Positions 1 to 10,651 of a stretch of DNA of 64,000 nt are shown in pieces (positions within the stretch are counted from its first letter, which is position 1; every line of letters starts with the position of its first letter). A program made the translations under genes and the position numbers. The DNA is from Amborella trichopoda. Taxonomy: Eukaryota; Streptophyta; Magnoliopsida; Amborellales; Amborellaceae. The DNA is taken from assembly GCF_000471905.2 (NCBI RefSeq), contig NW_006499997.1:3468395-3532394 (forward strand), read 5' to 3'. The notes beneath the pieces are model-generated. The model made no database searches. It was not told where the DNA came from and saw nothing but the letters and a program-made list of their open reading frames with translations.

Positions 1-548
1 CCAATCTGAGCCTATTATTTTATGGGTATTCAATCTTGTGCCTGCAGCAAACTTTTAGAGCGACATTTTCCCAATCTGAGTAAAACTTTAGAGCCTATTA
101 ATTTTATGAGTATTTAGTCCTATGCCTGCATCAAAACTTTAGTGACATTTTTTCAGTCTAGCTTCCCTCTTTCCTTTTTATTTTTTTTTTTATTTTTATT
201 TTTTTTAATTTTTTATTTTTTATTTTTTTGTCAATGTTGACGATTGTATTACTGTAAGAGAAGATTTACAAGTTTTAGTCCGAGAGTGCCCTGCTAGACA
301 GGACTCTCGACAAAAAAGAATAGGCCAGCAAACCCTATGCAAAATGGGGTTATAGGTTTGCCCCTTTACAGAGTATACAAAAATGGGGTCATAGATTTGC
401 CCATTTGCAGTCTACCTTCCCTTATTTTATCGCCTATTGAAGCCACACCTAACTTTGCTTTCAATTCCCAATCTGAGCCTATTGATTCCATGGGTGTTCA
501 ATCTTGTGCCTATGGCAAAACTTTAGAGTAATATTTTTCCAATCTGAG
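1..548 (+). repeat. Three diverged copies of a ~75-bp repeat
   Basis: A unit beginning CCAATCTGAGCCTATT and ending near AAACTTTAGAG occurs at about 1-70, 72-150 and 467-548. Copies share a core TCTTGTGCCT or CCTATGCCTG. Between copies two and three is a T-rich low-complexity run (about 180-232) and a stretch with no recognisable coding content. The small reading frame at 337-531 crosses the third repeat and has no protein-like features. The family is not one I recognise; it could be the edge of a larger repeat that starts before the window. Confidence 0.6.
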
Positions 549-1674
549 GGCTGCTTTTCAGGGCACAATAATTTGATTGCAAACATGTACTTTCAGAGAT
601 CCGCTCATATTTGTGAAAAAAAAAAAAAAAACTAAGTTCAGAAGATTATTTGTCCTGTTTGGAAGGCTTTAGTTATGAGTTTGATCTTTTTACATAACAT
701 GATGTAATACAAAACTATATGAGCATATTAGCATAGTTATTTTCCACCAAGTTACACAATAATCTTACATCTAACCCTTTTGTGAGTTTGTCTTAAAATA
801 TGTCGAGGGAGAAGATACATGGGTCACACTAATAAGACTTCAATACTGAACCCTATTGATGATAAAATTTAGATGAACTGATGCAATTTTCTTTTCTATG
901 GAAGGAGTTGTGTCAAGAAGGTTATCTAATAGTCCAATGTTGTCAAACTTCTTCATCAACTAGAGTAAAGTATCATAGAACAAACAGTGTGCAAGAGTAC
1001 TATAACACACTCCCCCTTATCTAGAATACGTGAGTGGCATACGCGGTATACATTCATATTGCGCTATTGATCACCAAATGAAAGCAACCAAATTCTTATC
1101 ATGTTCACAATAAAATATAATTGGCAGCTATGAGTATTTTGGGAATCGAGTTCAAGTTATCTTCAAATGGAGGACACAAAAACAGGAAAATCATGTGCCT
1201 CAACCATGATTTGAAGATCATCGACGCTAAATTTAAGTTGAACATGAAGCTCACTCATCAGGATGTGTTTTCCTGGGGCAACAATCTATGGTTAAAACGT
1301 GGATAGTCTATGTAAATAGTATGAACAATTTCTCCAGTTCACCAATCATTACCTTTAGCAACCTAGTGACTCAAGGTCCCCTAAGTTGCCAGCTGCTTAT
1401 CTAAAAAGTTCATGAATATTTGGACGAATCTATAGAAAAAGATAATAAAGTATTAGGAACGATCAAACTCAGCCAGTTTAAATGTGCATGGTTTCAGGCT
1501 TAGCAGGGTGCCAAGCCTGGGTGATTTGGGTTAGCCCTGAGTGGGATTCACCTGAGTTTCTACAAGGATCACATACAATCAATGCTGCTGATGAGCGGAG
1601 TAATTACTAAAGCAGATTTCTCCATCATATGCAAATATTTGCTGGCCAGAAATGTCAATTAACTGCACATATCC
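549..1674. other. AT-rich intergenic DNA, no gene seen
   Basis: I see no coding signal, RNA gene or repeat structure here apart from an A-run near 617-632. The short frame at 1121-1306 shows no domain-like content. Confidence 0.5.
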
Positions 1675-1740
1675 TTAGTTTAGTGAAAACTTTTTTTTTT
1701 TTTTGAGAGAGCATCCCACAACGACATTAGTTTAGTGAAA
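1675..1740 (-). mobile_element. 38-bp retroposed fragment with 14-bp target duplication
   Basis: TTAGTTTAGTGAAA occurs at 1675-1688 and again, identical, at 1727-1740. Between them lie 38 bases: AC, a run of 14 T, then 22 bases. Read on the minus strand this is a short unique 3' end followed by a poly(A) tract, flanked by a perfect 14-bp duplication. That is the pattern left by LINE-driven reverse transcription of a polyadenylated RNA that was heavily 5'-truncated, such as a SINE or LINE tail or an mRNA. The 22-base body is too short to name the source. Confidence 0.65.
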
Positions 1741-2962
1741 GCTTATTCAATAAATATATGATGTTCGGCCAGCACCAATTCTTGGTCAACAAATTAACAT
1801 TTGTTGATATCAATGTTTTGGAAATCACCTCTCAGCCATCTTGTGTACAACTCTAGAAAAGCAGGAAAAGTTAAAAAAAAAAGAAAATAAAAAATCTTCA
1901 AAAATAATAAAAAATAAGAAAAAAAGACAAGAGGTAATAGAAGTTATAGGAGACTAAAAAGATGAAACACAAAATCTATAAAAGATAGGTTATTGAAAAA
2001 CTTGATCTAGAACTTGAATATTTTAGAAAAATTTGGAAAAGGCAAAAGATATGAAAGTTCTCAAATCATCTTAAAGACTGTCAATATCATCTAAAACTTG
2101 ATTCTAACTAATAGCGTAGTGTTTTCCAATTTTTTTGCATTTTCTCTTTATTTATACATTTTGTTTTTTCTAATTTTTCCCTCATTTCGGGGGGGGGGGG
2201 GGGGGGGGTACTTGCCGTAGCCTTCACACCAACTCAAGCTTGGCCAAGTTACTCGGCAGAAGCCCTTAACAATGGTTGATATCTAGGATTGAGTTCTTAG
2301 AGGAATAATCTAAATATTTGGGAATTGGCCCCATGTGAAAAAAAAATTTATTTTATTTTTTTGCATTAATTCCATATCTGTAAATTAGTCCCAAATTAAG
2401 AAGTATTATATATATCCCCAATTGGTTTCAGTGCTGAGAATTACTAAAGGACCATAAATTTCTGATAAGGAACTTTGAACCTTGCATTTGTAATATACAA
2501 GAGGTTATTCCATTTCCATCTTTTGAAATAAAAGCATCCATGACACCACAAACATTCACAACACTAATATTATATCCATTTGAGCCAACAAAAACTTCAT
2601 GGCTAGTTGAAGAGAATTTCATAAACAATCGATGAACCATTTGCCGGTGTGTCGTGCATAAAACCACATCACAGCTTTAGTGTTCTTTGCACATTAGATC
2701 AGGAAAAACCATTAATATCAGTTGAACTTAAACCATCGATTCATTAATAGTTCATTTGCGGTACTTCTCTCCAACACAAGACTCAAAACTAATTTAAAAA
2801 GTGTATGCTTCTTGATTTCAAGCAGCTCCAAACCATTTAAAACAGGTTGAAACATCCAAACTATCAAAAAAATGGCTAAAATCTACTCTGTAACCTACTT
2901 CACAAACTCCGCAGAACATAAAAAATGCTTATAAGAAAATAATGAATAAACAAAGAAAAAAC
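1741..2962. other. AT-rich DNA, probably intron or downstream flank of the kinase exon; poly-G tract at 2189-2208
   Basis: I looked for later exons of methylthioribose kinase on the minus strand and found none. A run of 20 G at 2189-2208 is the only striking feature and may be a sequencing or assembly problem. The minus-strand frame at 2428-2667 has no resemblance to the kinase that I can see. Confidence 0.45.
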
Positions 2963-3144
2963 CTGTTTGATGACAAAGGAACCCTCTTGCTCCCCAACTA
3001 CGATGTAGACGAAATTGAGGTTGCCATCGCCAACTTCCTTCACATTCAGCCCTTCATGGAGCCTGTGGCCAAGAAGAGAAGACAGAGAAGGAGTCGACTC
3101 AATGTAGTGAACAAGGGACTTCCATCCAAAGGGTGGAACCCCAT
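2963..3144 (-). pseudogene. MTK: Methylthioribose kinase first exon, frameshifted and isolated
   Basis: Methylthioribose kinase phosphorylates 5-methylthioribose in the methionine salvage (Yang) cycle, in the cytosol. Read on the minus strand, the exon encodes [18 protein letters not shown] and then [15 protein letters not shown] and GSFVIKQ. This matches, from memory, the N-terminus of plant MTK, where the invariant VGDGNLNFV stretch lies in the first 50 residues. An ATG at 3144-3142 gives MGFHPLDG, the expected beginning, but in a different frame: one base appears to be missing at the GATGGAAG step before KSLV. A GT donor follows FVIKQ at 2962-2961, which fits an exon-intron boundary. The remaining exons (expected to begin like ALPYIRCIGESW) are not found in the 2.9 kb downstream, so this is most likely a truncated pseudogene. 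A sequencing error at the one-base shift cannot be excluded. Confidence 0.75.
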
Positions 3145-3189
3145 CGCTATCTCTTTTCCTTCTTCACCTCTGATGTCCGAAGTCAGAAA

Positions 3190-3430
3190 AGATTTCTTCT
3201 CGGTTGAGAGGGAGACTCGAGTATAGAAAGAGTTCGGAGGAAAGTGCGTTAACTCTCTCTGTCGCGTGGCCCACGCGTGCCGTATGCGAATTCCTTGTGA
3301 GAAGCGGCGTCACGCGTCCGAGGCAGGAGAGAGAGAGTTGCGCGGTGTCACTTCCTCCGGTGATTGGCTTTGCCTCCCCTTGCTTTAGTTTCTTTGTATA
3401 CCCACAAGTTGTTTTTTTTTTTTGGGTGCA
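3190..3430 (-). promoter_or_regulatory. Probable 5' UTR and promoter of the MTK fragment
   Basis: This block is clearly more GC-rich than its surroundings and lies directly upstream of the exon start on the minus strand. It holds a CCAAT-type box (GCCAATCACC on the minus strand, near 3357-3366), CACGCG/CGCGTGG elements near 3265-3280 and 3311, and a CT/GA stretch of the kind common in plant 5' leaders. No clear TATA box is seen. Its preservation suggests the exon came with its own promoter rather than as a processed copy. A MITE-like copy starts at its far end. Confidence 0.45.
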
Positions 3431-3815
3431 GTTGGCATACGGATGCATCCGTGACGGTAGAGGTAAGGTGTACCTTCAAATTTTATCGTGGTATATAATT
3501 TTGGTGTAAAATGTTCTTGAGATTGTCTCAAAATCTATTTTATTATCTAATTATAAAATTTTAAATTTCAAAATTGATTAAAAACAAGTAGATATATAAA
3601 CATATGAAAATCTTGAAAATGGATGGTGTAGATAATATCTTGTAAAATGTATTATTTTTTGGACTTAAATTTTTTTTATTTTCATTGTCATACATCTCGA
3701 TATCGAGATGATCAATCAAAGGTTTTTTCAACATTAAAACTTCCTTTTCCGATGGATTTTTTAGGTGCATCCGTAGTTCGACATTATAAGGTTGCATCCT
3801 TATATAAACTTTTTT
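3430..3815 (+). mobile_element. MITE-like element, copy 1
   Basis: This is one of seven copies of a ~390-bp AT-rich noncoding family in the window. The copies share, in order, GTGCACCTTCAAA, AAAATTTTAAA, ATATGAAAATCTTGAAAAT, a palindromic TCTCGATRTCGAGATGATC, GATGGATTTTTTAGGTGCAT and an end resembling CTTATATAAAC. Here the palindrome TCTCGATATCGAGA lies near 3695. The 5' end is shared with copy 7 (GCATCCGT...AGAGGTAAGG). There is no coding capacity. Confidence 0.65.
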
Positions 3816-3845
3816 CTTTTTTTTGTTTTTTTTTTAAAAATCTTA

Positions 3846-4232
3846 TATAGAGCCGAGGCTCTAAACTATCAACTTAGAGCCTACATCAAATTTTTCTCTA
3901 GAAGAGGTAGTTTTGATGCTCAAATATCCTCAAATTGATCATCTCGACATCAAGATGCATGGACATGAGAAAAAAAAAATTGGATTTCAAGTTTTGCAAA
4001 TAGTGCATCTTATAATGCAATTTTGGACCGCCAATTTTCAACATTTTTAAGTTTTCATATATCTGCTCGATCTACAATATTGTTGAAGCTTTAAATTTTA
4101 TAATTAACTATGAAAATATATTTTAAGACTATCACAAAGATTTCCAATGTTGAAACTACATTTCTCAATACTATTTGAAGGTGCATTTTACTTTGATTGT
4201 TTAGAGCCTCGACTTTATACAAACCCTACCCT
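3846..4232 (-). mobile_element. MITE-like element, copy 2 (clearest terminal inverted repeats)
   Basis: This copy is inverted relative to copy 1. The left end reads TATAGAGCCGAGGCTCTAAAC and the right end, reverse-complemented, reads TATAAAGTCGAGGCTCTAAAC, giving imperfect inverted termini of about 30-45 bp. Internal blocks GATCATCTCGACATC and TTTTCATATATC are shared with the other copies. It lies immediately next to copy 1 in opposite orientation. No target duplication could be settled by eye. Confidence 0.65.
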
Positions 4233-5394
4233 TTTGCGAATAGCTTTTTTATATATTTTTTTCGGCCACGGTGAGGTTTACCTTTAACTTTATAGAGTTA
4301 AAATAAAGGAAAAAGTGTATATAAAGTGTCAACCTTATACTTATATTGTACAAGTAAGGTGCATCTAAAAAATAGCAATTTTTAGAGAAAGAACCCAGAT
4401 GAAGCGTTGAGTTTGAGAAGAATTCGCATCCAAACCGAGCTGTTGGACAATCGGAGGGCTTTGTAATTGTTCTAAGAGGGTGAATGCCCGGACGTATCCC
4501 CTAACCCCAAATGACAAGGTAGGCATTCTAACTTTTCTTTGCCGATTAAAATCTCTCTTATCGTTGGTTTCTATCTGCACCAAAGAGCACATTCGCACAC
4601 TAAGAGCACATAGGCCCCCGCGGTTGTTTGAGAGAGGGTTTTCCTTCGCGAAAACCAGGCCCCGACTAATCACCCACATGAGAATTTAGTGCCACTAGTC
4701 TGCTCTATGTGGGTGACATCATACCCCATGTGGGTGATGTCACACCCCTCTTAATGACCTGAAATACTTTTATTAAAAAATGCTCCATATACAAAACAAG
4801 GGTATATAAGAGTCCAAAATGGTTGCGTACAATGATAAATTACTCGATAGTGTAAGCACCCTAATATAACCCATATATATATAGGCAAGGGTTTCATGCA
4901 ACGGTTGCATAGTAATATAATGCAACAATCTTCAAAAATTATATTAGGGCCATTTGTTTGATCCAAATTTTGAAGTATACACTCTTTTGATTCTAATGAA
5001 CAATCGTAAAAAAGAAAAATTTGTAAATTAATTCTAGAAAGTATTTTTTTAGCCCAATTAATATAGGTTGTATATTTTGATAAGATGGTTAGATCCAGGC
5101 CTTAGAAGGATTTTTTCATTTCTATTTTTTTTAGATGGCTTTATTATCATTAGATAAACAATATTAAAAAATAAAAAGTGATTTTGAGTCTGTAAAGGCT
5201 AAGATCTTGAAATTCACCAAATGAATGGTCTAGATTCGTTGTTGGAGGGGACTCATTTTGACCATATCTAGGGTTCAAATCCAACTTTTTTTTTTAGGGA
5301 TTGATTATTGAGATGAAGAGAGTGTGTAAAATTTTGAGTCATACAAATACCACAAACATGAGTTTCTAGAAGTGTGGTTGCATTATACTTTGAT
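4233..5394. other. Intergenic DNA, no gene seen
   Basis: A slightly GC-richer stretch at about 4400-4700 gives overlapping frames on both strands, but none resembles a known protein. A short direct repeat (ATGTGGGTGA followed by ATCA or GTCA) occurs around 4708-4745. The rest is AT-rich with no recognisable features. Confidence 0.45.
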
Positions 5395-5562
5395 ACAACC
5401 GTTGCATGCGATCACTGATTGAAGGTTTAAATTTTATAACCAGAGATGTAAATAATTTTTCGGAGCATCACATAGATTTGCACTAAGACAGACACTAGTT
5501 AACGGTGTGCATCACTTTGATTGTTTAGGGCCCCAGCCTTGCACAAACCACACCCTTATTTG
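5395..5562 (-). mobile_element. MITE-like element, copy 3 (partial)
   Basis: Only the terminal part is kept: TTTAAATTTTATAACCA, then GGTGTGCATCACTTTGATTG and the terminus TTTAGGGCCCCAGCCTTGCA. This matches the right end of copies 2 and 4. The half containing the TCTCGATGTCGAGA palindrome is missing. Confidence 0.55.
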
Positions 5563-5815
5563 GATGTATTGTTTTGTTTTTTTTGTTCTTGAATTGTTAA
5601 TGGTGAGATGCTGTAGTAATTAATTACTTGGTTGTTTGGCAACTTTAATATAGTTATTTTAGATAATCTAATTGGCGGTTTTATATATAAATTTATTTGT
5701 TTAAGAAATATTTGTATTTTATTCAAAATAATTTGCTAAAAAACATACATTTTTAACTATAAATAACTAAAAATAGTTAAAATTAGTAAGATGCATATCA
5801 AACTCATTGGAAAAA
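5563..5815. other. AT-rich spacer between MITE copies
   Basis: No gene or repeat recognised. Confidence 0.4.
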
Positions 5816-6118
5816 GGTTTTTTATTTATTTTTTTAATTGATCTTCTCGACATCGAGATGTATAGACATTGAGAAAGAAATATATTTCAAGCGTAAAAAA
5901 TTGTACATCTTGTAATGAATTATCGAGACTATTATTTTTCAAGATTTTTATATGTTTATACATCTTCTTGACCTAAATTATTTTTAAAATTTTAATAGAT
6001 TCAATGTATTTTAAGGCTATTCTAAGACTTTTGGACTCCAAACTTACATGTTTAGACAAAGTTTGGAGGTGCCCGTACTTTGATTGTTTCAGGTTGCAAC
6101 TTTATACAAACCACACCC
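5816..6118 (-). mobile_element. MITE-like element, copy 4
   Basis: The family blocks are present in inverted order: GATCTTCTCGACATCGAGATG near 5838, TTTCAAGATTTTTATATG, TTTGGAGGTGC, and the terminus ACTTTGATTGTTTCAGG...TTTATACAAACCACACCC. The left end is less well preserved than in copy 2. Confidence 0.6.
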
Positions 6119-6900
6119 ATATAATATTGGGTAGAGTATATTAATTTAGATAATATAAGTCCACCCTCTGATAAGATTAACTATCGTCCATCGAAAGATG
6201 CCCTAAAATTATGTGTCTGCTTGAATTCAAGTGTAGCTCCGATGATGATATCTAAAGTTTTGTATATTCCATTGAAGAGGTAGGAACTAGTTTCGTCGTG
6301 ATTTTGAGTGTAACCAGCGTTATGCGACTTGAACGAGTTGGGGAATTTTGGGCGAGTGGGTGCCCAATTCGTCCTCTACAAAAACCCTGTAAAATTTTAA
6401 AATAAAAAAAGGAAAATATAAATAATGATCAATATGCTGCTTAGAAATTTTTTAGATCATTTTGATAGTTTTTAGGATAATTTATAATCTTTCATAATAT
6501 CTTTTATAATTTTTCAAAAATATTCAATATATAAATTAAAATTTTAAATAGACCATATTATATATTTTTTAAAATTTTTTTAGCCTTTAACACTAAAAAC
6601 TTTTCCTAATTTGTTAAAAAAATTAATTTCTTTATATCTTAAAAGTAAAGGTTGCATAGCTCGGGCAGTTCATTCCTCGCGCCAAGACGAATCACGAACA
6701 CTATGTAACAGGATGTCTTTTATGACTCTAGATTTGGAATCTATCATATATTCTTTGGGTCATTTGGGAACCTTTTATACCACAAAATGAGTTTTTACAA
6801 AACCTAGTTTTGACTCAAAATAGCGTTTGGCTCAATAAAAAGGCTCAAAACGAGTTTTCCATATCTCCAAATGACTCAAAACCAAAATAAAGATTTACCC
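6119..6900. other. AT-rich intergenic DNA, no gene seen
   Basis: No coding signal or repeat recognised. A short GC-richer patch near 6650-6700 has no recognisable identity. Confidence 0.4.
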
Positions 6901-6959
6901 CCAAAATACATGGATTACTTTTATTTCAGTTTTTGTTGGTTCCCGTGTTACTTGAATAC

Positions 6960-7260
6960 CACGCCGCTTGTTGCTCCTTTTTTACTGTATTTTACTCCTC
7001 GTCTCTCTTTGTTTGCGGAGCCCTCCTCTGCCGTTGAGAAGCAGTACGCAAAGAGCCCTCTCTACACCATCTCTCACACAGATTTTTACCAAGAGCTCGA
7101 AAAATCTATTGTTGGTGGAATCATTAGTAGGTCGAGCTCCATTGTTCCTGGGTTTTTTCAAGAACCACCAACCTCCCATCCGCTATTAACATCGGAGCTC
7201 CAATTTTATTTTTTTTTGTAAACCTATTTCTCTTGCTAGGGTTTTGTTGTTCTTCAATCC
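6960..7260 (+). other. Possible 5' exon or leader of a lost host gene
   Basis: Base composition shifts to that of a plant 5' leader: CT-rich blocks, then balanced sequence, ending in CTTGCTAGGGTTTTGTTG at about 7232, a motif very common at plant 5' UTR/intron starts. Frames at 6871-7221 and 6968-7189 exist but neither has recognisable protein features. What follows (7265-7810) looks intron-like. If this was a gene, its body has been lost or displaced by the retroelement cluster that begins just downstream. This is inference from composition only. Confidence 0.25.
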
Positions 7261-7811
7261 CTATATTTTTTCCCATGATTTTCAATTAATGAATGTGTTT
7301 TTGCCAATTTATGCAATTTTGGGCTGGTTTTGGAGAAATCAGGAGATTTGTGGCATTTTAGTTAAGAATTTTTTGAGGATTTCCTATTATTATAGTTTGA
7401 TAAGTATTTTTATGGCATTCTTCTTGGAGATTTCTTGTTTGATGATCTGTGATGTCTTCCTCATCGAAAAACACAATTAGATTATCTATGTGCTCAGTAA
7501 TCTGTCGCTCTATTCTCATGGAGTGAATAGAGATTATGGTTTTCAATTTGGGGCTTAGGGTAATGGCTTCTCATGTTAATGACTTATACTCCCTTTCTCT
7601 TTCTTCTTCTATCTCTCTCCTATTCCCATTTTATTGTGCATGTTTATATTTGTTCTGTAGTTTTCTTAATTTTTTTTTTTTATGTTCTGTTTTTTAATCA
7701 TTTGTGTAGTCCTATGGGCTTAATATTAGCTAAATATTGCATTACTGAATCAGTGATAGCTTTGATTTATTTGGCTGGTTTCCTTTTTGTTCTAGATGAA
7801 TTGCTTTGAGT
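7261..7811. other. T-rich, intron-like DNA, no gene seen
   Basis: No splice-linked coding block or repeat could be identified. Confidence 0.35.
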
Positions 7812-8073
7812 GATGTGGTTGGTCGGGGCCTGGGTCAAATCGGTCGCATTTGACTCCCTCTTGAACAACCGCGTGGCCTCATGAGGGTCGCTTACGTGTC
7901 TCGTGTGTCACTTATGTGGATAGGTGTGTCCAACTTGTGAGAGGATTTTGAAATAACGGTGAAAAGATGGACTAGTGCACCTACCTCGTACTCTTGCTTC
8001 AATAAACTACCAATGAAGTTTGTGCAAAGTATGTCTCTCTAGATACTTCGTGTCCCCAATGGAGTCGTCAAAC
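7812..8073 (-). mobile_element. Internal 5' stub of the older Tat-like element F, with primer-binding site
   Basis: On the minus strand, TGACGACTCCATTGGGGA (8070-8053) lies three bases from the LTR end at 8074. This is the same position and nearly the same sequence as in the other elements here. It is the primer-binding site that marks F as minus-oriented with its 5' LTR to the right. Only about 240 bp of further internal sequence remains before host-like DNA. The left edge at 7812 is a composition guess. Confidence 0.55.
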
Positions 8074-8835
8074 TGGTTAGATACCTCGATCTCGACCTCC
8101 TGGGCGAGTCGACCTGGTGGCATGGTCCGGGTTAAAGATGGACCCAATACCTGAGATCGCTCTATCGGGAACCCTGCGAAGAAGGTACGGGCAGGAATAC
8201 CAACCAATGAGAGAGGAATTAGGGTCGCAAGGCGGGACTCACCTCACGTGGACCCGTGACATGCTCGGGCTGACTCATGTGGGCGTCCTCTTAGATCACG
8301 AAGAATGCACCCTTGGCCTATGGCCAGTTCAGAATCGCCTACCTTGACCTGTTTCTCTTCTTACCTGCAAAACACACACATTAGACTACAGACTACACAC
8401 CTTGTCATAGGGTGAACACACACGTGTGTTTGTACTCGAAGAGAAATGAAAGGAATAACATAAGAGCGTCCATGTCAATTTGACAACCTTACGGCGTCTC
8501 CTTGACGAGGGACTTTTAGTAAGATCCTATACTAAGGACAGAAAGAAAGGGGTGAGGTAGAGGAAATGATAGAAAAAATGAGGAACGGTTTGAAGGCTGG
8601 TATATCTTTCAACTAGTTCTTCAAAGAAAAGTGGGACGGAGGTTGGATTGGATTTCACCTACCTCCTAGAGGCTAAGAATAGAGATTTTTGGGAAGAGAA
8701 GAAGAAGAAAACGAATGAAAGAAGTGAAGAAGGTCAGCTTGGCACTCATTGGACCTTCAAAAAAACGAAGTTGTTTGACCTAACGGCTAGCCATGCGTAG
8801 TGAAAAGACTAGCGCGACAATTAGTTTGGTGCAGT
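8074..8835 (-). mobile_element. LTR of element F, left part (U5 end), split by insertion of T1
   Basis: The segment starts TGGTTAG and follows the LTRs of T1 block by block at reduced identity: the TACCAACC(A)RTGAGAGAGGAATT block near 8199 and the CTTAGATCAYGAAG block near 8290. It is interrupted at 8835, directly after GCAGT. The theme resumes at 28629, where AACTAGACAGGCATGGTAAC continues the GCGACAATTAG...GTGCAGT text. Together with 28629-31257 it makes an LTR of about 3.4 kb. It is older and more diverged than the LTRs of T1. Confidence 0.7.
8831..8835. repeat. Target-site duplication of T1, left copy (GCAGT)
   Basis: It is identical to 28624-28628, directly outside both LTR ends. The host sequence on both sides is the LTR of element F. 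Confidence 0.8.
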
Positions 8836-9599
8836 TGGTTAGGTGCCTTGATCTCGCCCTCTGGATCCTTTGGGGATCGGCCGGCACACACCTCAGAGGT
8901 TTCGAGGGAAGACATGGGACGCTTTTGATATCGCTCTCTCGGGAACCTTGTTCGAGAAAGAGAGCAAGTGTTACCAACCGGTGAGAGAGGAATTTAAGGT
9001 GGGTTCGGGACTTACTCGGGCTGACTCGCGTGGGCGTGCTCTTAGATCATGAAGAAAGCCCCCCAGTAATAAACTGGTTTGGAATCGCCTCCCTTGGCTT
9101 TTATTCTTCTTGTTTTCTGCAATCACATACATAAATGGCAAAGGTTATAAGACAGGTGGGCCAGACATCACCCTTTTCCTTTTTGATGAACGTACACAAG
9201 CATGCACATTCAAAAAGAAGAAGAGAAGAAAGACAGGGGAGAGAAAAATTTGACCAAGTGAGAGGATCGGAGCGGTGACTAGGCTGGTGAATAATTGGCC
9301 TAACGTGGTAGCAAATTGGGTCCCGCAAGTAAGACCGGCTCAGAGGATTACTACTAGACGTCATTGTCAATACCGACTAACTAGGCACGATGGTTAGTCT
9401 GTCGTGGCAATAAAGCGGGTCAAGTAATCCTGGCACAACAACATTACAGCTAGACGACATGACTATCATGAGAGGCTAACCTCAATCCCTCTTAGTCGAA
9501 TGAGGATTATGAGGAAAGGATAAGAAGAGAAGAAGGGAACAAAAAGAAGGAGGGAGAAGCAAGGAAGAGAAGAGGATGAAAAATGACAGGACGAAGGAG

Positions 9600-10180
9600 A
9601 GAGAGGGAAGGAAGACGCAGTCGATGCTAAGCATTGCCGACTGTGTTAAAAGGAAGAGGGAGAAAACTAAGCTTCACCGATTGTGTTGTATAAAGGAGAA
9701 GAGAGAGGAGACGCAGTCGATGCTAAGCTCACCGCCTGTGATAGAAGAGGAGAGAGAAATCCATCGGCGCTGGGCTTCATTGACTGATAGAAGAGGAGAG
9801 AGAAAACCAATCGATGCTAGGCTTTACCGATTGAAAAAAGAGGAGAAAGAAAACTAGTCAATGCTAGACTTCACCGACTGATAGAGGAGGAGACAGAAAA
9901 CCAACTAGCACTAGGCTTCGTCAGCTGTGACAAAAGAAAGAGAAAACCAACTGACGTTAGCCTTCATCAGTTGTGATAAAAGAAGAGAGAAAACCAACAG
10001 ACGCTAGGCTTCGCTAATTGTGATAGAAGAAAGAGAAAAATAACCGACACTAGGCTTCACCGATTGTGATAGAAGAAAGAGAAAACCACCCGGCGCTATG
10101 CTTCGCCGATTGTGACAGAAAAGAGAGAAAACCAATCGGTGCTAGGCTTCACCGATTGATAGAAGAGGAAAGAGATGAGG
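9600..10180 (-). repeat. Tandem hairpin array in U5 of LTR A
   Basis: About ten units of 45-60 bp, each a short inverted repeat around CTAGGCTT or similar plus a purine spacer such as GAAGAGAGAGAAAACC. At 10133-10158 the arms are CAATCGGTG and CACCGATTG (9 bp) around an 8-base loop. At 9948-9973 the arms are CAACTGA and TCAGTTG. Other units are imperfect. See the matching arrays in LTRs B and C. Confidence 0.75.
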
Positions 10181-10560
10181 GAGATAGAGATGAGAAGAGA
10201 GAAGGAGAGAGAAAGATAAAGAGACGAGAAGAGAGGAGGAGAGAAAGAGGGGAGGAGAGAGAAAGAGATAGAGACTAAAAGAGAGGAGGAGAGAGAAAGA
10301 GATAAAGATGAAAAGAGAGGAGAGAGAAAGAGATAGAGTCAAGAAGAGAGGAGAAGTGAGAAAGAGATAGAGATGCTAAGAGAGTAGGAGAAAGAAAGAG
10401 ATAGATATGAAAAGAGAGGAGGAGAGAGAAAGAGATAGAGATGAGAAGAGAGGAGAAGAGAGAAAGAGATAAAGATGAGAAGAGAGGAGGAGAGAGAAAG
10501 AAGGGAGAGAAAGTTGCTTGCTCGAAAGGTACTGGCCCTTTCTTCTCTCCTCTCTCTCTC
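10180..10560 (-). repeat. Purine-rich (GAGA) low-complexity tract downstream of the LTR A start site
   Basis: AGAGAGGAGGAGAGAGAAAGAGATAGAGATGAGA-type repeats; unit period is roughly 38-40 bp with drift. Long frames on the minus strand here are composition artefacts. Confidence 0.7.
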
Positions 10561-10651
10561 CAAAACGTACCCACAAACTCAAGCAAAAATCAGAATTTTA
10601 TTGATTGATCAAAGAAGAATGCATCGGTTTTTTATACAGTGAGGCATTGCC

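Noticed and set aside
2428-2667. Minus-strand frame as a second MTK exon
   Set aside because: It has no resemblance to the expected continuation after FVIKQ and no matching acceptor site.
4365-4679. 104-aa minus-strand frame and 69-aa plus-strand frame
   Set aside because: Both are open only because of local GC content; no domain, homology or gene context is recognised.
10142-10586. Several overlapping minus-strand frames of 66-103 aa rich in Ser, Leu and Phe
   Set aside because: They are translations of the GAGA/CTCT tract in LTR A. The same artefact occurs in LTRs B (26937-27389), C (37454-37784), D (41289-41541) and E (34918-35130).
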